Shown piece by piece: positions 1-7,509 of a DNA stretch of 36,446 nt. This stretch comes from an uncultured Lachnospiraceae bacterium. GTDB lineage: Bacteria > Bacillota > Clostridia > Lachnospirales > Lachnospiraceae. The notes below the pieces were generated by a model. That model did not search any database, was not told the origin of the DNA, and was given only the letters and a program-made list of their open reading frames with translations. Both the position numbers and the translations under genes were made by a program. The stretch lies in assembly GCA_900539175.1 (NCBI GenBank), contig UQAW01000034.1, positions 1 to 36,446 on the forward strand, given 5' to 3'. Positions within the stretch are counted from its first letter, which is position 1. Each line of letters opens with the position of its first letter.

Positions 1-34
1 GTGACTGGAGTTCAGACGTGTGCTCTTCCGATCT
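1..34. other. Illumina TruSeq adapter sequence (artefact)
   Basis: These 34 bases match the standard TruSeq read-2 adapter base for base, ending in the characteristic CTCTTCCGATCT. They are a library artefact at the contig edge and not biological sequence. The methyltransferase reading frame on the minus strand happens to stay open through them, so residues encoded here must be discarded. The artefact also shows that the contig was built from Illumina reads, which matters when judging the single-base frameshifts at 16142-16946. Confidence 0.97.
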
Positions 35-1930
35 ATAGTACGGTTCGGGTGCGGGCTTATCATTTACCACTGGCGGGTCTTTATAATCCCTCGCCATCAA
101 AGTCGGTGCTTTTTCCTTCACCACCTGGGAATATTCCCCGGTAGTCATGCAATAAGCCACAGCATGGCGGTCGGCCGCATCCAGCGTAAAAGACACATCT
201 TCATTGACACCGCTGCCCTGTGGTCCATTCTTGTCCTCCCTGCCAATCATGCTACCCTGCAGGACATAGGTCTGCTGTTTCATTCCCGGTTCTGCCGCAA
301 GCGCGCCGGATTTATCCCCAAGTTCACGAACCTCATCCCTCTGGTTCTGTGCAAAGGCAACAATGGCAATCCCGCCCTGGTTGCAGCCCGGATTCCCGCC
401 ATTCGCATCCAGCGTCCGGCTGGTCTGCGCTTCGTAAAATCCGGATTTCGGATTGTCTGACTTCATGGCGTTGCTGTCCTTGGAGCAGATACCAAACGCA
501 CCCACCACCAGTTCACTGCACCGGGTTTCCCCGACATCAAAGGTGTTCAGCGTGTTTGCCACATCCCCTTCTTTCCAGACCTGGCCTTCCTCAGATGAAT
601 GCGGGCGCGTCCCTTTGCAGAACGGCACGAACACCGTCTGGTCGTTGTTACAGCCAAGGGTCGCTGATTTATCATCTTGTAATAAAATGCCTTTTCCCCC
701 ACCGTCACATCCGCTGCGGATTTTCATTGTCTTTGGTTTTTCAACTATAAAAGGCTGGTTATTGCCGCCCATGCCATAAGTGGCATTGACCGTAGGTGCT
801 GTGTCCAGCGGTCCTTTATACCGGGTATCCTGCGAGTGGTTCTCATACATCTCGGATTCTGGCGGTTCCCCTGACTCAGCCATGACCAGCGGCACGTTCC
901 CGCCTCCAGTCCCCATCCGGCCAGTCAGTGTCTGTACCTTATCGTCCTCAGAAATCTTCACACGGCTGTCCGCCGGATGGTTCTCCAATGCGACCGCCGC
1001 CGGAACTACTCCGGCCCGCAGCGTGGGGGAGGTTTCTTCTTCATACCCAATGCCCCTCGACTGTGCGGAATGCTCCGTGCAGAACCCGGCCGCCTCCATC
1101 ACGCATGGGGGATGGTGCGCCTCGGCCCGCAGGGTACAGGCAACCTCCTCTGTCACATCCATACGGCTCCCGCCCTGGTCATTTAGGACGATCCTTCCGG
1201 TTCCTCCGCAGCCTGCCTCTCCAGCGCAATCCGCAAGATCTCCGGCAGCTCTTTGCCACGCACGGAAGCCCTCCGCAGAATACCCCGACACGCCTTCGGA
1301 CTCAAATAATATCTCCGGGGCACGTTCACCTGCAAAATCTGCGACAAGGAAGATACGTTTTCTTCTCTGGGGCACTCCCCACCACTGCGCATCAAGGACT
1401 CTGTATGCGGCTGACCATCCGTCTCCCACATAATAGTCGGCGTAGGGCCAGCCTTTTTTACCAGGCGCAGGCACCTGGGCGGCCGGTTCTTTAATGCCGA
1501 TGACGGCTTCAAGGACCGCCCTGAAATCTTCTCCTTTGTTGCTGGAGAAGGCGCCGGGGACGTTCTCCCAGCAGATAAATCTTGGTTTCTCTCCATTGGT
1601 CTTCTCCCTCATTTCTTTCACAATCCTGATTGCCTCATAAAACAGGCTGGAACGTGAACCGTCCAGACCGCTCCGCTTTCCGGCGATAGACATATCCTGG
1701 CAAGGACTCCCGAAGGTGATGATATCTACAGGCGGAAGGTCTGCCCCGCTGATGCCTGAAACATCACCATAGTGCTGCATCTGCGGAAGCCTTGCTGTGG
1801 TCACCCGCACGGCAAAAGGCTCAATCTCAGATGCCCACAAAGGCGTCACCCCGGCAAGGATGCCAGCCAGAGGAAAACCACCGGAGCCGTCAAACAGGCT
1901 GCCGAGGGTCAGCGTCTTATCTCCCGTCAT
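35..1930 (-). CDS. Phage DNA (cytosine-5-)-methyltransferase, C-terminus cut off by contig end
   Basis: Transfers a methyl group from SAM to cytosine C5. Translated from ATG at 1930, it shows motif I (SLFDGSGGFPLAG), motif IV with the catalytic Cys (FGSPCQDMS), motif VI (ENVPG) and motif VIII (QRRKRIFLVAD) within about 230 residues. After these comes a target-recognition region of about 390 residues built from at least nine degenerate units of the form x-TL-xx followed by a short variable stretch and a hydrophobic P-x-V-V-like end (for example CTLRAEAHHPPC, PTLRAGVVPAAV, RTLDANGGNPG, PTLMARDYKDPPVV). Motifs IX and X must lie beyond the window edge. The start overlaps the stop of the ParB-methyltransferase gene as ATGA, so the two are translationally coupled. 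The ORF has no stop before the adapter. Confidence 0.93.
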
Positions 1931-3240
1931 TCCAGCACACCTCCAGACTCCGTGGCTGCCTGCTCCCCTGACGGAAGATCTTCTGCATCCAGCTGTACCA
2001 CCTCATCCAGTGACAGCTTCTGCCCGTCACGGATGACGTACACATCATCATACCGGCCTTCTTTGTACTTGATATAGCGTTTGACCGCCACATCCACAAA
2101 TTTCTCTTCCAGTTCCACGCCATAACAGATGCGGTCAAGTTCCTCACAGGCAATCAAGGTGGACGCCGAACCAAGAAATCCATCCAGTACAACGCCATTG
2201 GTCATCGTACACTGCTTAATCAGGTAAGCAATCAGCGGAACCGGCTTGCTGGACGGATGCCCGCAGCCTTCCTCCTTAGAATTTTTCAGCCTTGGAAAAT
2301 CAAAAACAGTTACCTGTTTCTGGTCGCCGTACCAGCGGTGCCGTCCATCTTTACGCCATCCAAAGATGATCGGTTCGTGGATGTATTTCCAATCCGTCCT
2401 TGTCAGTACCAGACGGTCCTTCTTCCACACCAGCCCCGCTCCGACTTTAAAACCGGCATCCTCAAAAGCATCATGGAAGATCCGGGCTTTTGCCGTAGCG
2501 TAAAACACATAGATAGATGCGTCATTTGCCATCGCTTCATGGAAACAGGAAAAGGCTTTCATCAGAAATTCCACTGCATCGTGGTCATTCAGGTCATCGT
2601 TTGTAATGGTACCGGATGTACTTTGCAGCGCCACCATATATGGAGGGTCCGTACACACGAGATTTGCTTTGACTTCACCCATCAGCCGGGTATAGGTTTC
2701 CGGCTGAGTGGAATCACCGCAAATGACCGTATGCTTGCCAAGATGCCAGATATCACCTTTCTTTGAAAAAGCCGGCCGTTTCAATTCGCTATCCACATCG
2801 AAGTCATCTTCCTTGACTTCTTTGTCATGGACTTTATTGAAAAGTTCATCAATTTCAGGCGGTTCAAAACCTGTTTTTCCCAAATCAAAGTCGCTGTCCT
2901 CGATGTCCTTCAGCAGATCAGCCAGCAGGGAATCATCCCACGCACCCGTGATCTTATTAAGGGCAATGTTCAGTGCCTTCTCCCGGACTTTATCGACATC
3001 AACCACCGCGCACGGCACTTCTGTATAGCCAAGGTCGATAGCACAGGATAATCGCTGGTGCCCTCCTACGATTGTCATATCAACATTGACCACAAGAGGG
3101 TCTGCAAAGCCAAACTCCATAATGGAATTTTTGATCTTCTCGTACTCCTTATCCCCCGGCTTCAGTTTCTTCCGGGGATTATATGCAGCCGGTTTGAGTA
3201 CGTCCACCGGCAGCACTTTCAGTTGTGCAGTTTTCTGCAT
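1927..3240 (-). CDS. ParB-like nuclease domain fused to adenine/cytosine-N DNA methyltransferase
   Basis: A 437-residue two-domain phage protein. Residues about 1-100 form a ParB/Srx-like domain with the GGHQR motif. Residues about 165-400 form an amino-methyltransferase with catalytic TDPPY (motif IV) and the SAM-binding FLGSAST motif after it. That order (DPPY before FxGxx) is the beta-class permutation. It probably methylates adenine N6 or cytosine N4 in phage DNA, for protection or packaging control. The ATG at 3240 has an AGGAGG 8 nt upstream; an earlier ATG 4 nt upstream is in another frame. The stop overlaps the C5-methyltransferase start. Target sequence cannot be read from the protein. 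Confidence 0.92.
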   Translation of the reverse strand: MQKTAQLKVLPVDVLKPAAYNPRKKLKPGDKEYEKIKNSIMEFGFADPLVVNVDMTIVGGHQRLSCAIDLGYTEVPCAVVDVDKVREKALNIALNKITGAWDDSLLADLLKDIEDSDFDLGKTGFEPPEIDELFNKVHDKEVKEDDFDVDSELKRPAFSKKGDIWHLGKHTVICGDSTQPETYTRLMGEVKANLVCTDPPYMVALQSTSGTITNDDLNDHDAVEFLMKAFSCFHEAMANDASIYVFYATAKARIFHDAFEDAGFKVGAGLVWKKDRLVLTRTDWKYIHEPIIFGWRKDGRHRWYGDQKQVTVFDFPRLKNSKEEGCGHPSSKPVPLIAYLIKQCTMTNGVVLDGFLGSASTLIACEELDRICYGVELEEKFVDVAVKRYIKYKEGRYDDVYVIRDGQKLSLDEVVQLDAEDLPSGEQAATESGGVLE

Positions 3241-3258
3241 CCATGCGTCCTCCTTTAC

Positions 3259-3486
3259 TCAGACGCGCATGACCTCTGAGAACGGCACGAAAAAAGAACC
3301 GAATAAGAATCCCGGCTCCGTCTCTTTTCCGCCCTCCGGCGTCTGTTCTTTCATGGGACACCACTGCGGGTTTTCTCCATTTGCGGATGCAAGCACCCTG
3401 TCCTCACAGCAGTCAATCTCATGTACGCAGATACCCATCGTATTGCAGACGCAGTACACACCGATGGTTTCAATCTTATCCTTCAT
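3259..3486 (-). CDS. Small cysteine-rich phage protein, unknown function
   Basis: A 75-residue protein starting at ATG 3486, with GGAG about 10 nt upstream. It overlaps the last 11 nt of the zinc-finger gene upstream and precedes the ParB-methyltransferase gene by 18 nt, so it sits inside an operon. Six cysteines fall in the first half (including CVC, CVHEIDCCED and WCP) and could bind a metal. The C-terminal half, rich in Pro, Gly and Phe, has no recognisable domain. I do not recognise the family. Confidence 0.7.
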   Translation of the reverse strand: MKDKIETIGVYCVCNTMGICVHEIDCCEDRVLASANGENPQWCPMKEQTPEGGKETEPGFLFGSFFVPFSEVMRV

Positions 3487-3787
3487 TTCCCTCACGCTCC
3501 TTTCGTTTTGCCCGTCCTCTGTTGGCGCAGGCATGGCTGCAATATTTCCTCACTCTCCCATACTCCCGGCTTGCCAGAAATGGTTTTCCGCACTCCGGGC
3601 AGACAGCCGTCCGGGTGGATTTCCAGTTTTCCGGGTGCGGGTTTCTGTTCTTCCACGCATACCTGCAGGGTTCCGAACAGAATATCCTCGGACGGCCTCT
3701 GCCGTTTGGCGTGACCGCTGCACCGCAGTTGGGGCAGAACCGTTTCGCCATATCCTCCAGCATCTCCGCTTCCGTATTTGCTTCCAT
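3476..3787 (-). CDS. Double zinc-finger phage protein
   Basis: A 103-residue protein with two similar zinc-binding modules. The first is CPNCGAAVT followed by FCSEPCRYAW; the second is CPECGKPF followed by YCSHACANRG. Each has the CxxC...CxxxC spacing of small treble-clef/FCS-like fingers, so the protein looks like an internal duplication. Short basic stretches between them (NGRGRPR, GRAKRKER) suggest nucleic-acid binding. The ATG at 3787 follows GGAGGGG. It lies downstream of the HNH endonuclease gene and upstream of the DNA methyltransferases, the usual place for small DNA-modification accessory genes in such phages. The precise role is unknown. Confidence 0.8.
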   Translation of the reverse strand: MEANTEAEMLEDMAKRFCPNCGAAVTPNGRGRPRIFCSEPCRYAWKNRNPHPENWKSTRTAVCPECGKPFLASREYGRVRKYCSHACANRGRAKRKEREGNEG

Positions 3788-4334
3788 CGCCGCCCCTCCT
3801 TCCCGTATGGTTCATGCTGCACCGTTTCCATGCTGCGCCGTAACCCCGCCCATTTTGCGAAAAAATCCCCAAAAACTCATAAAAAATGACGAGGTAAATT
3901 TTCCTCACAGCGGTGTCGCTGATACCTGGATAGTTCCTGTTTTATTCCAGATTTTCATGTTTCGCCGGAACAAACAAAAACACACGAAAGCTCCCATTTT
4001 ATCAAGGAATTTCATGTGTTTTGGTTCATTTCGGATATTTATATGATGGGGGCTGGCAGTGCTGCCGCGCCTCTTCGTCTGCTGGTTTCATTTTGCGCCG
4101 TAACTGCCAGACCCCCGGCCTATCAAATTCGCGGTTTTTTACGTTTGAGGGGGCGGCGGTCTCCGTGGCACTTCACCACAGAGAAGTGAACCCGGCCCCC
4201 GGCGGGCCCTTTCCGCCATATTGTACACAAACAAAGCCCCGGAAATCTGTGTAATTTATGGCGTCGAATCTGCTGGATATATTCTGCTTTCAGAGGTAAC
4301 ATGACCGTACCGCAAAGAAAGGAGGCATGAACCT
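3788..4334. other. Noncoding region upstream of the symE-like gene
   Basis: About 550 bases without a convincing gene on either strand. It contains a GC-rich block (4150-4215) with a small hairpin CACTTC/GAAGTG, a near-palindrome GAGG-TAAATTTT-CCTC near 3889-3904, and a repeated string TGCGCCGTAAC (near 3834 and 4094). It separates the minus-strand zinc-finger gene from the plus-strand symE-like gene, so it should hold the toxin promoter and possibly an antisense RNA. I could not assign either with confidence. Confidence 0.5.
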
Positions 4335-4520
4335 TTGAAAGAAAAACAGAAAAGGAACCGCCGCAGGAAAGTCTACTGCACTTACCAGGGCAGGAACCTT
4401 TCTCCACAGATCCGTCTGGAAGGGAAGTGGCTGGAGCAGCTCGGCTTCACAGCCGGCAGCTTCGTATCCATCCAGTGTGAGGAAGGACGGCTGGTGATTG
4501 AAAAAGACATGGCTCAATAG
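4335..4520 (+). CDS. SymE-like toxin family protein
   Basis: A 61-residue basic protein whose core (SPQIRLEGKWLEQLGF, then FVSIQCEEGRLVIE) matches the SymE family, an AbrB-fold-derived group. In E. coli SymE is an SOS-induced toxin held in check by the antisense RNA SymR. The start is TTG at 4335 with GGAGG 8 nt upstream; the ATG at 4327 is followed by a stop two codons later. It is encoded on the plus strand within a minus-strand phage region and converges on the HNH gene with a 7-nt overlap. The opposite orientation suggests a separately acquired cassette. Toxicity is inferred from the family only; many phage and ICE copies are uncharacterised. Confidence 0.8.
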   Translation: MKEKQKRNRRRKVYCTYQGRNLSPQIRLEGKWLEQLGFTAGSFVSIQCEEGRLVIEKDMAQ

Positions 4521-4879
4521 GTGTAAGTCGGATTGTTGTCTTCCGCCCGCGTCTTTTTATCATGGCACTGCTTACATAAACTTCTCCAGTTGCTCCGGTC
4601 CCAGAACAGCTTTTGGTCGCCGCGGTGTGGGGTGATGTGGTCAACCACTGTCGCCTTCACATACCGTGGCGGCTGTTTCTTCATGCACAGCACACACAGC
4701 GGATGCGCCTGCAGGTATTCCCGGCTGGCTTTTTGCCATCTCTTTCCGTACCCGCGCTTCGAGGCTGACCGCACTTCTTCCGGGTGCAGTGCTTTGTGTT
4801 TTTCACAATATTTCTGTCCGTAAGGGACAAGAGCCGCACAGCCGGGATGTCTGCACGGTATGTTTGGTCTGTATGGCAT
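4514..4879 (-). CDS. HNH endonuclease (phage packaging type)
   Basis: A 121-residue HNH nuclease. The first CxxxC-type pair (CRHPGC) and the core CVLCMKK, VVDHITPHRGD, NWRSLCKQCHDKKT form a zinc-supported beta-beta-alpha-metal fold with catalytic DH and final N/H residues. In HK97-like phages a free-standing HNH protein of this size usually sits just before the terminase genes and assists DNA packaging. Here zinc-finger and methyltransferase genes follow and the terminase must lie beyond the contig end. I chose ATG 4879, about 9 nt after GGGAG; an ATG nine bases upstream is too close to the ribosome binding site. Confidence 0.88.
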   Translation of the reverse strand: MPYRPNIPCRHPGCAALVPYGQKYCEKHKALHPEEVRSASKRGYGKRWQKASREYLQAHPLCVLCMKKQPPRYVKATVVDHITPHRGDQKLFWDRSNWRSLCKQCHDKKTRAEDNNPTYTY

Positions 4880-5241
4880 TTGATTCATCTCCCATCTTCA
4901 AAGATCGTCCAGTTCTTTCTTTTTCGTCCATTTTTCTTTTAATCTGGACAATTCCAGTTTTAAGCAAAGAAGTAACTAAACTATTGCTATTTCTCTCCTT
5001 GCCCTATATAATAGCAATGAGTTAGATGCTCAATATTCTTTACAGTGTGCATCTCATCCACTGTTTTTACAAAAACGCTTCGCAATGCGCGGCACAGAAA
5101 CATTGCTTAACAGATTCCGTTCATGACGGCAAGAATATCATGAACGTATGTGTTTAGTTTCCGCAAGCGACGGGGTGCTGCAAAGCGTAGAATATCGCTT
5201 ACTTGTACTCAAAAAATTTTTCAAATTCTGATTCATTCCTC
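4880..5241. other. Noncoding spacer before the type III toxin-antitoxin locus
   Basis: About 360 bases with no supportable gene. The most notable structure is the perfect 9-bp inverted repeat at 5118-5146. The remainder is A+T-rich and should contain the promoter of the minus-strand HNH operon near 4890-4990, but no unambiguous promoter boxes are apparent. Confidence 0.5.
5118..5146. repeat. 9-bp perfect inverted repeat
   Basis: CGTTCATGA (5118-5126) and TCATGAACG (5138-5146) are perfect inverted copies separated by 11 nt. They lie about 100 bp upstream of the type III antitoxin promoter. This could be an operator or one end of the inserted cassette; no T-tract follows, so it is not a terminator. 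Confidence 0.5.
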
Positions 5242-5270
5242 TTGATAAAAAGCTCACTTTCGCATATAAT
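5242..5270 (+). promoter_or_regulatory. Sigma-A-type promoter of the type III antitoxin RNA
   Basis: TTGATA (-35, 5242-5247) and a perfect TATAAT (-10, 5265-5270) are separated by exactly 17 nt. The predicted transcript starts near 5277, just before the tandem repeats of the RNA antitoxin. The strength of the match fits an antitoxin RNA that must be made in excess over its toxin mRNA. Confidence 0.85.
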
Positions 5271-5309
5271 ATAAGTGAAAGAAGAACATTCTTCTTTCCT
5301 TCGCTAAAT

Positions 5310-5415
5310 GATGACGAGTGACGGTTCTGACTCGTCGGTAAAATAAAAACTGACCGAGCGAAGATGATGTGTGACGGTTCTGACACATCGGTAAAATAAA
5401 AATTGACCGAGCGAA
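5310..5415 (+). repeat. Two 53-nt tandem repeats in the antitoxin RNA
   Basis: Copies 5310-5362 and 5363-5415 differ at only five positions. Four of the five form two compensatory base-pair swaps (C-G to T-A and A-T to T-A) in the first stem. The fifth is in the loop of the second stem. A partial match follows at 5416 (GCGAA) before the terminator hairpin. Confidence 0.93.
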
Positions 5416-5426
5416 GCGAAATCCCG

Positions 5427-5462
5427 GCGAGGTTGACTCCAACTAGTCGACCTCGCTTTTTT
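5427..5462 (+). terminator. Rho-independent terminator between antitoxin and toxin
   Basis: A 12-bp stem (GCGAGGTTGACT / AGTCGACCTCGC, one G-U pair) with a six-base loop is followed by six Ts. A terminator between the repeat array and the toxin start is the hallmark of type III loci, because it limits read-through into the toxin gene. Confidence 0.92.
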
Positions 5463-5482
5463 ACGTTGTGAGGTGTCGAAAA

Positions 5483-5956
5483 ATGGAATATGATTCAGAA
5501 TTATCACTCCTATCATCCAAATTTACCCAGGACTACCCTCCTGCTACATATCCTGAACTGATGCACAAACACGGACGTCCTTATACCTGCCTGTTAATTG
5601 ATTCGCATGATGATTACTTTATTTGTGTGCCGTTCCGCTCGTCTATCGGACACAAAAACGCGTTCATGTTTACCGGAACTGTGCGTTCAAAGAAAACGAA
5701 ATCCGGTCTTGACTATTCCAAAATAGCAATCATCAAAAACATTGATTACTTCGATTCAAACACAACAGCCCTTGTCGATCAGGACGAATATGCTGAAATG
5801 ATGAGGAATCTTCCAACCATTGTTCAGGAAGCAAACGATTATGTGGATACATACATCAACCACGTCAATGGAACCTCGCCTATGCATCCACGGGCATTTT
5901 CACGAAAATATCAATATTCCACTCTGCCTTATTTTCACGATATTATGGGAATCTAA
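5483..5956 (+). CDS. Type III toxin-antitoxin system toxin (endoribonuclease, TenpN/ToxN-like)
   Basis: A 157-residue toxin of the type III (ToxN/AbiQ fold) class. Sequence features such as YFICVPFRSSIGHKNAF, RSKKTKSGLDYSKI and VDQDEYAEMM resemble the TenpN branch as I remember it. ATG 5483 follows an AGGTG 8 nt upstream; a GTG 15 nt earlier overlaps the ribosome binding site. The protein should be an endoribonuclease held inactive by repeat units of the RNA encoded just upstream, and released during phage attack to cause abortive infection. The locus is on the opposite strand to its phage neighbours and ends in its own terminator, so it is an independent defence cassette carried by the phage. 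Catalytic residues cannot be fixed by eye; the subfamily assignment is tentative. Confidence 0.85.
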   Translation: MEYDSELSLLSSKFTQDYPPATYPELMHKHGRPYTCLLIDSHDDYFICVPFRSSIGHKNAFMFTGTVRSKKTKSGLDYSKIAIIKNIDYFDSNTTALVDQDEYAEMMRNLPTIVQEANDYVDTYINHVNGTSPMHPRAFSRKYQYSTLPYFHDIMGI

Positions 5957-5984
5957 AAGCCTGCTATTGCCGCAGGCTTTTTTT
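5957..5984. terminator. Bidirectional terminator between type III toxin and metK
   Basis: AGCCTGC (5958-5964) pairs with GCAGGCT (5972-5978). Seven Ts follow on the plus strand, serving the toxin gene. On the minus strand the same stem is followed by TTTT, so it can also end the metK transcript, whose stop codon overlaps the T-tract. Confidence 0.85.
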
Positions 5985-7059
5985 ATTCCTCCCATGGAAG
6001 TCCGGGCTTCCCGAAGTGTCCGTAGGCGGATACCAGGTTGTAGTCCACATCCAGTAAATGCAGCCGGTTAATAATCCCCCTCGGTGTCAGATCATAACTG
6101 TCACCCACATAAGCCTGGATAAAATCCAGCGGCTGGAACTCTGTACCGAAACAGTCCACATTGACTGACACCGGATGTTCCATCCCGATGGCATAAGCAA
6201 TCTGTATCTCACACTGCTCCGCATATCCGGCCTGCACAATGTCACGGGCAATCTTCCGTGCCATATACGCTGCCGAGCGGTCTACCTTACTTGGATCTTT
6301 CCCGGACAGCGCACCGCCGCCAAGCCTGCCGATGCCGCCATAGGTATCACAGGCAAGTTTCCTTCCTGTCACGCCGCAGTCAGCAAACGAGCCGCCGACC
6401 ACAAACCGTCCGGTCGGATTGACCAGTTTCACGAAGTCACCATTCAGCCCGTACTCACAGGCCGCCAGCACCATCATCCCTTCGATGATGTGGCGGAAAT
6501 CACTGACTTCCACATCCGGGCTGTGCTGCACGGAGCAGAGGAAAGCGGTAATCCGTCCGCTGCTGTAATCAAAACTGACCTGCGCCTTGGCATCCGCCCG
6601 GAACATCTTTGACGGATGGTTCTTCAAAAGCCGCAGGAACTTGGTCGCCACGGCAAACGGAACCGGAAGGAGCTCCGGCGTTTCGTTGGTGGCATATCCG
6701 AACATGATGCCCTGGTCTCCGGCCCCGCCCTTATCCACACCAAGGGCGATGTCCGCCGACTGCTCCCTTACCATAAAGGCAACATCCAGCGGGTTGATGA
6801 TCTCCATCCTGCCGTATTCCGTCTTTCCCTTCCCGATACGCTCCAGCACATCATCCACCAGTTTCCGGTAGTCCGGCTGGTGCTTACTGGTCAGTTCCCC
6901 GGCGATGATCAGGCGGCTGTCCTTTAACAGACACTCAATCGCCACCCTGCTTTCCTTGTCATGTACCAGACAGTCTGTCACAATGGCATCCGCAACCTGG
7001 TCACAGATTTTATCGGGATGCCCATCTGACACCTGTTCGCATGTTAAAATCCTGCTCAT
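5983..7059 (-). CDS. metK: Phage S-adenosylmethionine synthetase
   Basis: Makes SAM from methionine and ATP. The 358-residue protein begins at ATG 7059 (GAGGAG upstream) and shows SDGHPDKICDQVADAI at the N-terminus, the ATP-binding GAGDQGIMFGYATNE loop in the middle, and the GGGALSGKDPSKVDRSAAY phosphate loop near residue 250. The substrate-loop region reads FVVGGSFADCGVTGRK instead of the more usual GGP-x-GD-x-GLTGRK. It is about 25 residues shorter than typical housekeeping enzymes, mainly at the C-terminus. It sits between the replication genes and two DNA methyltransferases, so it probably boosts SAM supply for phage DNA methylation. Confidence 0.94.
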   Translation of the reverse strand: MSRILTCEQVSDGHPDKICDQVADAIVTDCLVHDKESRVAIECLLKDSRLIIAGELTSKHQPDYRKLVDDVLERIGKGKTEYGRMEIINPLDVAFMVREQSADIALGVDKGGAGDQGIMFGYATNETPELLPVPFAVATKFLRLLKNHPSKMFRADAKAQVSFDYSSGRITAFLCSVQHSPDVEVSDFRHIIEGMMVLAACEYGLNGDFVKLVNPTGRFVVGGSFADCGVTGRKLACDTYGGIGRLGGGALSGKDPSKVDRSAAYMARKIARDIVQAGYAEQCEIQIAYAIGMEHPVSVNVDCFGTEFQPLDFIQAYVGDSYDLTPRGIINRLHLLDVDYNLVSAYGHFGKPGLPWEE

Positions 7060-7197
7060 AGTTTTACTTCTCCTCTCGTTTGGTTTATGTATCAAAGCAG
7101 GCACCCTTTGCCGCTGCTCACCTTGTAGAGATTCCCACAAAGCAAGCTGCCACAAAAGATGCCTGATATGATTTATTATCTGCCACAATGAATCGTA

Positions 7198-7509
7198 ATG
7201 TAGGAGATTGTAGGAGATGAACGCATCCAAAAATCCGCATCTCCTACAATCTTCAAACCCCGATTTTCCTTGAAAACAAGCCATTTTCCTGATTTTCTTT
7301 TTCTGTTTTTATTCTTTTGTAGGAGATGTAGGAGATAAAATATAAATCCTCTATAAAAGAAACAATAAAAAATAATAACCTATTTTCCTCCTACATTTCC
7401 TACATCCAATCTTGGAGGGCTAAAAAGTAGCGTAAAATAAAGGTTTTTTTGAATTTCGCACCTTAAGAATTGTAGGAAGTTGTAGGAGATGAAAAAAACT
7501 GCAGCCCCT
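7198..7509. repeat. Iteron-like TGTAGGAGAT repeats, candidate replication origin
   Basis: A 519-bp noncoding A+T-rich stretch between the primase-helicase and metK holds at least eight copies of TGTAGGA(GAT) in both orientations. Forward copies lie near 7199-7208, 7209-7218, 7318-7327, 7327-7336, 7471-7477 and 7481-7490; inverted copies lie near 7239-7248, 7388-7395 and 7397-7404, with a partial CCCTACA at about 7507. Two pairs are directly adjacent. The A+T-rich tract 7337-7380 between clusters could be a melting region. Iterons beside an initiator/helicase gene are typical of phage and plasmid origins; function here is inferred. Confidence 0.72.

Larger units (their letters stand above)
5277..5462 (+). 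ncRNA. Type III RNA antitoxin (tandem-repeat RNA)
   Basis: A short RNA gene bounded by the promoter at 5242-5270 and the terminator at 5427-5462. It contains two consecutive 53-nt repeats (5310-5362 and 5363-5415). Each can fold into a 6-bp stem (GACGAG/CTCGTC in the first, GATGTG/CACATC in the second) closing the same loop, followed by a weaker TCGGT/ACCGA stem. Two base pairs of the first stem change by double substitution between copies, which is direct evidence for selection on RNA structure. In known type III systems the toxin cuts such an RNA into repeat units that bind and inhibit it. Layout and toxin match that model; the two-repeat number is at the low end. Confidence 0.87.

Noticed and set aside
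20..1494. Overlapping plus-strand ORFs of 100-217 codons at the left end
   Set aside because: They are the antisense of the C5 methyltransferase, which has all catalytic motifs on the minus strand and good codon structure.
4123..4407. Minus-strand ORF of 94 codons opposite the symE-like gene
   Set aside because: No ribosome binding site and no recognisable domain; it overlaps the symE-like gene antisense.
5310..5415. The two 53-nt repeats as a mini CRISPR array
   Set aside because: They are directly adjacent without spacers, covary as hairpins, and are followed by a terminator and toxin gene.
5138..5516. Minus-strand ORFs across the type III antitoxin region with repeated VRT-like segments
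   Set aside because: The repetition is just the translated antisense of the 53-nt RNA repeats; there is no start signal.
7060..7284. Extension of the metK frame upstream of 7059
   Set aside because: The extra 75 codons lack family similarity and a ribosome binding site; SAM synthetases start near the SDGHPDK motif.
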